Below are positions 61,175 to 64,000 of a stretch of 64,000 bases of DNA, piece by piece (the first letter of the stretch is position 1; every line of letters starts with the position of its first letter). Below the pieces are notes generated by a model. That model was not told where the DNA came from, made no database searches, and worked only from the letters and a program-made list of their open reading frames with translations. The stretch covers positions 10,664,001 to 10,728,000 of the forward strand of contig NC_091973.1 of the NCBI RefSeq assembly GCF_036711975.1, read 5' to 3'. The position numbers and the translations under genes were made by a program. The DNA is from Onthophagus taurus. Its lineage: Eukaryota; Arthropoda; Insecta; Coleoptera; Scarabaeidae.

Positions 61175-62532
61175 TGTCAATTGAAGAGGCAAAGTGTGAA
61201 AATCATTACAAAAATAATTATCGTTGTGATATTAATGGCAGATTTATTGTATCACTCCTGTTTAGAACCAAAGAACCTATTCTTGGAAGTTCATATGATA
61301 TTGCTCTGAATCGATTCAAATTATTGGAGAAACGTTTGTTGAAAGATGATATACTTCACGAGAAATACATCGAATTCATGAGGGATTATTTGCATTCAGG
61401 CCATATGTCTCTAATTCCTTCTAATATTCCTAATTCCAGTAATTATTATATTCCACATCATTGTGTCTTTCGCAATGATGCTGCCAATTATAAACTTAGG
61501 GTAGTCTTTGACGCTTCCGCTTCCGCTTCTTCTTCCAATGGAAAATCGTTAAACGATAATTTGTTAATCGGCACCAAACTACTACAAAATATTATTAATA
61601 TTCTAACCAATTTTCGATTATTTAAATTCGTATTTATCTGTGATATAAAGCAGATGTATCGTCAGATCATAATCTCGCCATCTGATCGTGTTTTTCAAAA
61701 TGTTTTATGGCGATTTTCCCCTGAAGATCCCATTCAAATTTATCAACTCAACACCGTAACATATGGTGTCGCTTCAGCACACCATCGTTGCATCACACAT
61801 CATTGCGAAACACACAATGATGCTGCCAATTATAAACTTAGGGTAGTCTTTGACGCTTCCGCTTCTTCTTAGAATGGAAAATCGTTAAACGATAATTTGT
61901 TAATCGGCCCCAAACTACAGCAAAATATTATTAATGTTCTAATCAAGTTTCGATTATTTAAATTCGTATTTATCTATGATATAAAGCAGATGTATCGTCA
62001 GATCATGATCTCGCCATCTGATCGTGTTTTTCAAAATGTTTTATGCCGATTTTCCCCTGAAGATCCCATTCAAATTTATCAACCCAACACCGTAACATAT
62101 GGTGTCGCTTCAGCACCTTTCTTAGCCCTTCGAACAATATTTGAATTAATTAATTTATATTCTTATACACATCCTCATGGTCATATTCTAAAACATAATG
62201 TCTATGTTGATGATACTGTCACTAGTGCAACATCAATCAAAAATTTACTTACATTAAAGGAAGATTTAATTGTTATTCTACGGAAAGGGGGGTTTGAGCT
62301 CGGCAAGTGGGCGAGTAATTGTTCACACCTTTTGGAAATCATATCTCAAACTGTTTTGCAATCATTACTGTCTTTGGACTATGAAGACTCAATTACTGTT
62401 AAAATTCTGGGATTACATTGGTGTCCAATCACGGACAACTTCAAATATCAATATTTACCTCGTTCAAATCATTCGACAAAACGCAGTATTCTTTCAGATA
62501 TTGCTCGGATTTATGATCCATTGCGATTTTAA
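61042..62532 (+). pseudogene. BEL H reverse transcriptase with internal tandem duplication
   Basis: LQRFWELESTSEIKMMSIEE (linker), YIPHHCVFRNDAANYKLRVV, DASASASSSNGKSLNDNLLI, FICDIKQMYRQIIISPSDRV (motif A) and NTVTYGVASA. The frame then runs into a second copy of the same segment (DAANYKLRVVFDASASS, stop, MLIGPKLQQNI..., motif A again). NHNVYVDDTVTSATSIKNLL gives the catalytic Asp pair. It continues to SILSDIARIYDPLRF, where the frame is lost at 62532. Confidence 0.9.
61473..62116. repeat. ~305-bp tandem duplication inside BEL H RT
   Basis: Copy 1 is 61473-61780 and copy 2 is 61815-62116. Copy 2 lacks one GCTTCC unit of a short Ser/Ala-coding run and has scattered substitutions, one creating a stop (TAG at 61870). 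The 34-bp spacer is an altered version of the bases preceding copy 1. Confidence 0.92.
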
Positions 62533-62796
62533 CGCCATGTACATTCAAAGCTAAGCATTTTATTCAACAACTTTGGCAAGTTCATTGTGATTGGGATGAC
62601 ATTCCACCTCAGCACCTGGTAACACAATGGGAAAACTTTAAGCAACAATTAACTTTATTATCAAATCTCGAAATACCTCGCTTCATGTCATCTAGTGATT
62701 ATAAAACTTGTGAGCTTCACCTCTTTTGTGACGCCTCTGAGGTGGGATATGCTACTGCAATTTACTTACGTTATCAAAATCAAGATGAACTCATTA
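62530..62796 (+). pseudogene. BEL H A17/RNase H-like region
   Basis: KAKHFIQQLWQVHCDWDDIP, LEIPRFMSS and CELHLFCDASEVGYATAIYL, with the RNase H-like acidic position. Interrupted at 62797 by the Penelope-type fragment; the rest of the domain (IPRLELC, SDS) is missing. Confidence 0.82.
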
Positions 62797-62990
62797 AAAC
62801 TAAAAAAATGTTTGACGTTTCGGATGCCATGTTGCAACCTTCTTCAGAAACAAGTTCGAAGTGTCACTTCAAACGTCAAAATTTTTTTCAAAAAACGCAC
62901 GGCTTAACCGAAAAGTTTCTAGTTCTAGGTCTAGTGTTAGTTCTAGTGATAGTGCTAGTGTTAGTTCTAGTTTTAGTTTAATTAACACCG
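62797..62990. mobile_element. Penelope-like terminal fragment, copy 2
   Basis: TTTGACGTTTCGGATGCC and a TTCTTCAGAAAC string as in copy 1 (34355-34475). Then GTGTCACTTCAAACGTCAAA begins an inverted part ending in GCACGGC, AACCGAAAAGTTTCTAGTTC and a TCTAGTG/TTAGTTC low-complexity run. The fragment inserted in the BEL H A17 region. Confidence 0.6.
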
Positions 62991-63911
62991 GCCGTGAAAG
63001 CCTTAGTAGTTATAAAAAACGATTTACCTCTAACATCTTATCTACCTTTGAAATTCAAAACTCCCTTCATGTTTTCATCATTCAGAGGCAATATTTTTCT
63101 GATCTCATTCAATCCATTCATCATAACCAAACGCCCAAGAAACCTTATCGACAGCTCCCTCCGTTCATCGATAGAGGGTTGCTCAGGATGGGTGGTCGGT
63201 TACGTTGTGCTGAAATACCATTCGAGCATAAACATCAATTATTATTACCGCAAAATTGTCGGTTAACACAACTAATAATTGAAGAAACACATCATAAATT
63301 TATACATCCTGGTCTTCGAACTTTATCATCATTACTAGCACAACAATATTGGATTCTATCTCCAAGAAGTGCTATTTATCAAGTCCTATCATGATGTATT
63401 CGATGTTTTCGTGCGAAACCCAGATCGTACGTTCCAATGATGGCAGATCTTCTTAGCTTCCGAGTCACAGAATTAAAACCTTTCACTGTGGTCGGGGTTG
63501 ATTTTGCTGGTCCCATATATACAACCATGCATTGAGCAAGAGGAGTGCGATCGGTGAAGTCATATATTTGTGTTTTTGTGTATACATCCATTAAAGCGCT
63601 CCATTTAGAGTTGGTTTTAGATCTCTCTACCGATGCTTTCATCGCGGCTCTACGGAGATTCATCTCAAGACGAGGTAACTGTACAACCATTTTTAGTGAC
63701 CATGGAACTAACTTTATTGGTGCTAACAACAAATAACAAGAATTGGCTACAGTTACTGGTTCCAAATTTGGTATCGAATGGAAATTTAATTCTCCAAGTG
63801 CACCACATTTCAATGGATTGATTGAAGCAGGTGTGAAGTCCGTAAAAAATCATTTAATTAGAGCTATCGGTACCTAGATGCTTACCTTTGAGGAGGTTTA
63901 CACTGTCCTAA
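62990..63911 (+). pseudogene. BEL H integrase, 3' truncated
   Basis: QLPPFIDRGLLRMGGRLRCA, HHKFIHPGLRTLSSLLAQQY, a stop at 63392, then CIRCFRAKPRS (zinc-binding part). Core: VVGVDFAGPIYT (first Asp), a stop at 63535, HLELVLDLSTDAFIAALRRF, FSDHGTNFIGANNK (second Asp), a stop, then SAPHFNGLIEAGVKSVKNHL (Glu) and MLTFEEVYTVLT. It ends abruptly at about 63911. Confidence 0.88.
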
Positions 63912-64000
63912 CGCCTTGTTGATATAAAAACCGTTAACGGTTGTTTGCAGCGCCCAGTGGCGAAAATTTATATTTTGCCAATCGACTTACTTGTGTTTCG
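63912..64000. other. unassigned sequence at the window edge
   Basis: BEL H coding sequence stops at 63911 and unrelated bases follow, including AACCGTTAACGGTT, a perfect 14-bp palindrome, at about 63930. This may be the end of another inserted element running off the window. Confidence 0.4.

Larger units (their letters stand above)
58715..63911 (+). mobile_element. BEL H: BEL/Pao retrotransposon, 3' truncated
   Basis: 5' LTR (about 58715-59137), PBS, T-rich leader, gag with an internal deletion, zinc knuckles plus protease, RT with a 300-bp duplication, an A17 region interrupted by a Penelope-type fragment, then integrase with all three acidic residues. It stops at about 63911 inside the integrase; DUF5641 and the 3' LTR are not in the window. 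Many stops. Confidence 0.88.

Overview
The window is eukaryotic and looks like an arthropod, most probably insect, transposon graveyard. It is AT-rich, and the elements recognised are ones common in insect genomes: env-bearing Gypsy elements, BEL/Pao, piggyBac, mariner-type DD41D, PIF/Harbinger with MADF genes, hAT, a Maverick/Polinton polymerase, a MULE-type Mutator gene with a YqaJ nuclease domain, a LINE and Penelope-like fragments. No host gene, rRNA or tRNA was recognised. The order or species cannot be named from the sequence.

Layout. 1-4.1 kb: a piggyBac element sits in a mariner fragment that itself sits in a Polinton DNA polymerase B relic. 4.3-6.2 kb: an unassigned ORF, a Tigger/pogo end and the Myb end of a Harbinger element. 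6.35-17.85 kb: Gypsy A, bounded by LTRs and a CATT target duplication. It carries a hAT element (8-bp duplication GTTATGAG), which carries Harbinger H1, whose intron overlap holds a small hairpin insertion. 18.7-21.4 kb: the spliced MULE/YqaJ gene. 22.1-23.4 kb: a Penelope-like RT relic and a Harbinger transposase start. 23.4-30.4 kb: Gypsy B, split by Harbinger H2. 30.44-40.48 kb: BEL C, split by a 4-kb LINE and smaller insertions. 40.5-43.5 kb: a hAT relic carrying mariner D. 43.7-45.9 kb: Harbinger H3. 45.9-50.1 kb: BEL G, with an unexplained T-rich block. 50.1-58.6 kb: a phospholipase A2-like gene, an unrecognised gene (X) with its own TATA box, and a repeat/hairpin region. X and the PLA2-like gene are separated by DD41D element F, which was itself hit by element E and by a 1.78-kb solo LTR. 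58.7-63.9 kb: BEL H, with a duplicated RT segment.

Functional state. Almost every retroelement is dead. Gypsy A lacks the RT YxDD region. Gypsy B lacks RNase H and the integrase N-terminus. The LINE has lost a motif A aspartate. The most intact protein is the 368-aa DD41D transposase of element E. Mariner D has one premature stop.

The points I find most worth a second look are: (i) three divergent Harbinger elements share a reciprocal, interlocked exon arrangement in which each gene's second exon lies in the other gene's intron; (ii) element E has ~590-bp terminal inverted repeats that look as if they were made by copying its left end onto its right; (iii) the gene X + PLA2-like cassette with hairpin repeats, which may be part of an undescribed viral-type element. 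Reading frames were followed by eye, so breakpoints not tied to target duplications are approximate.
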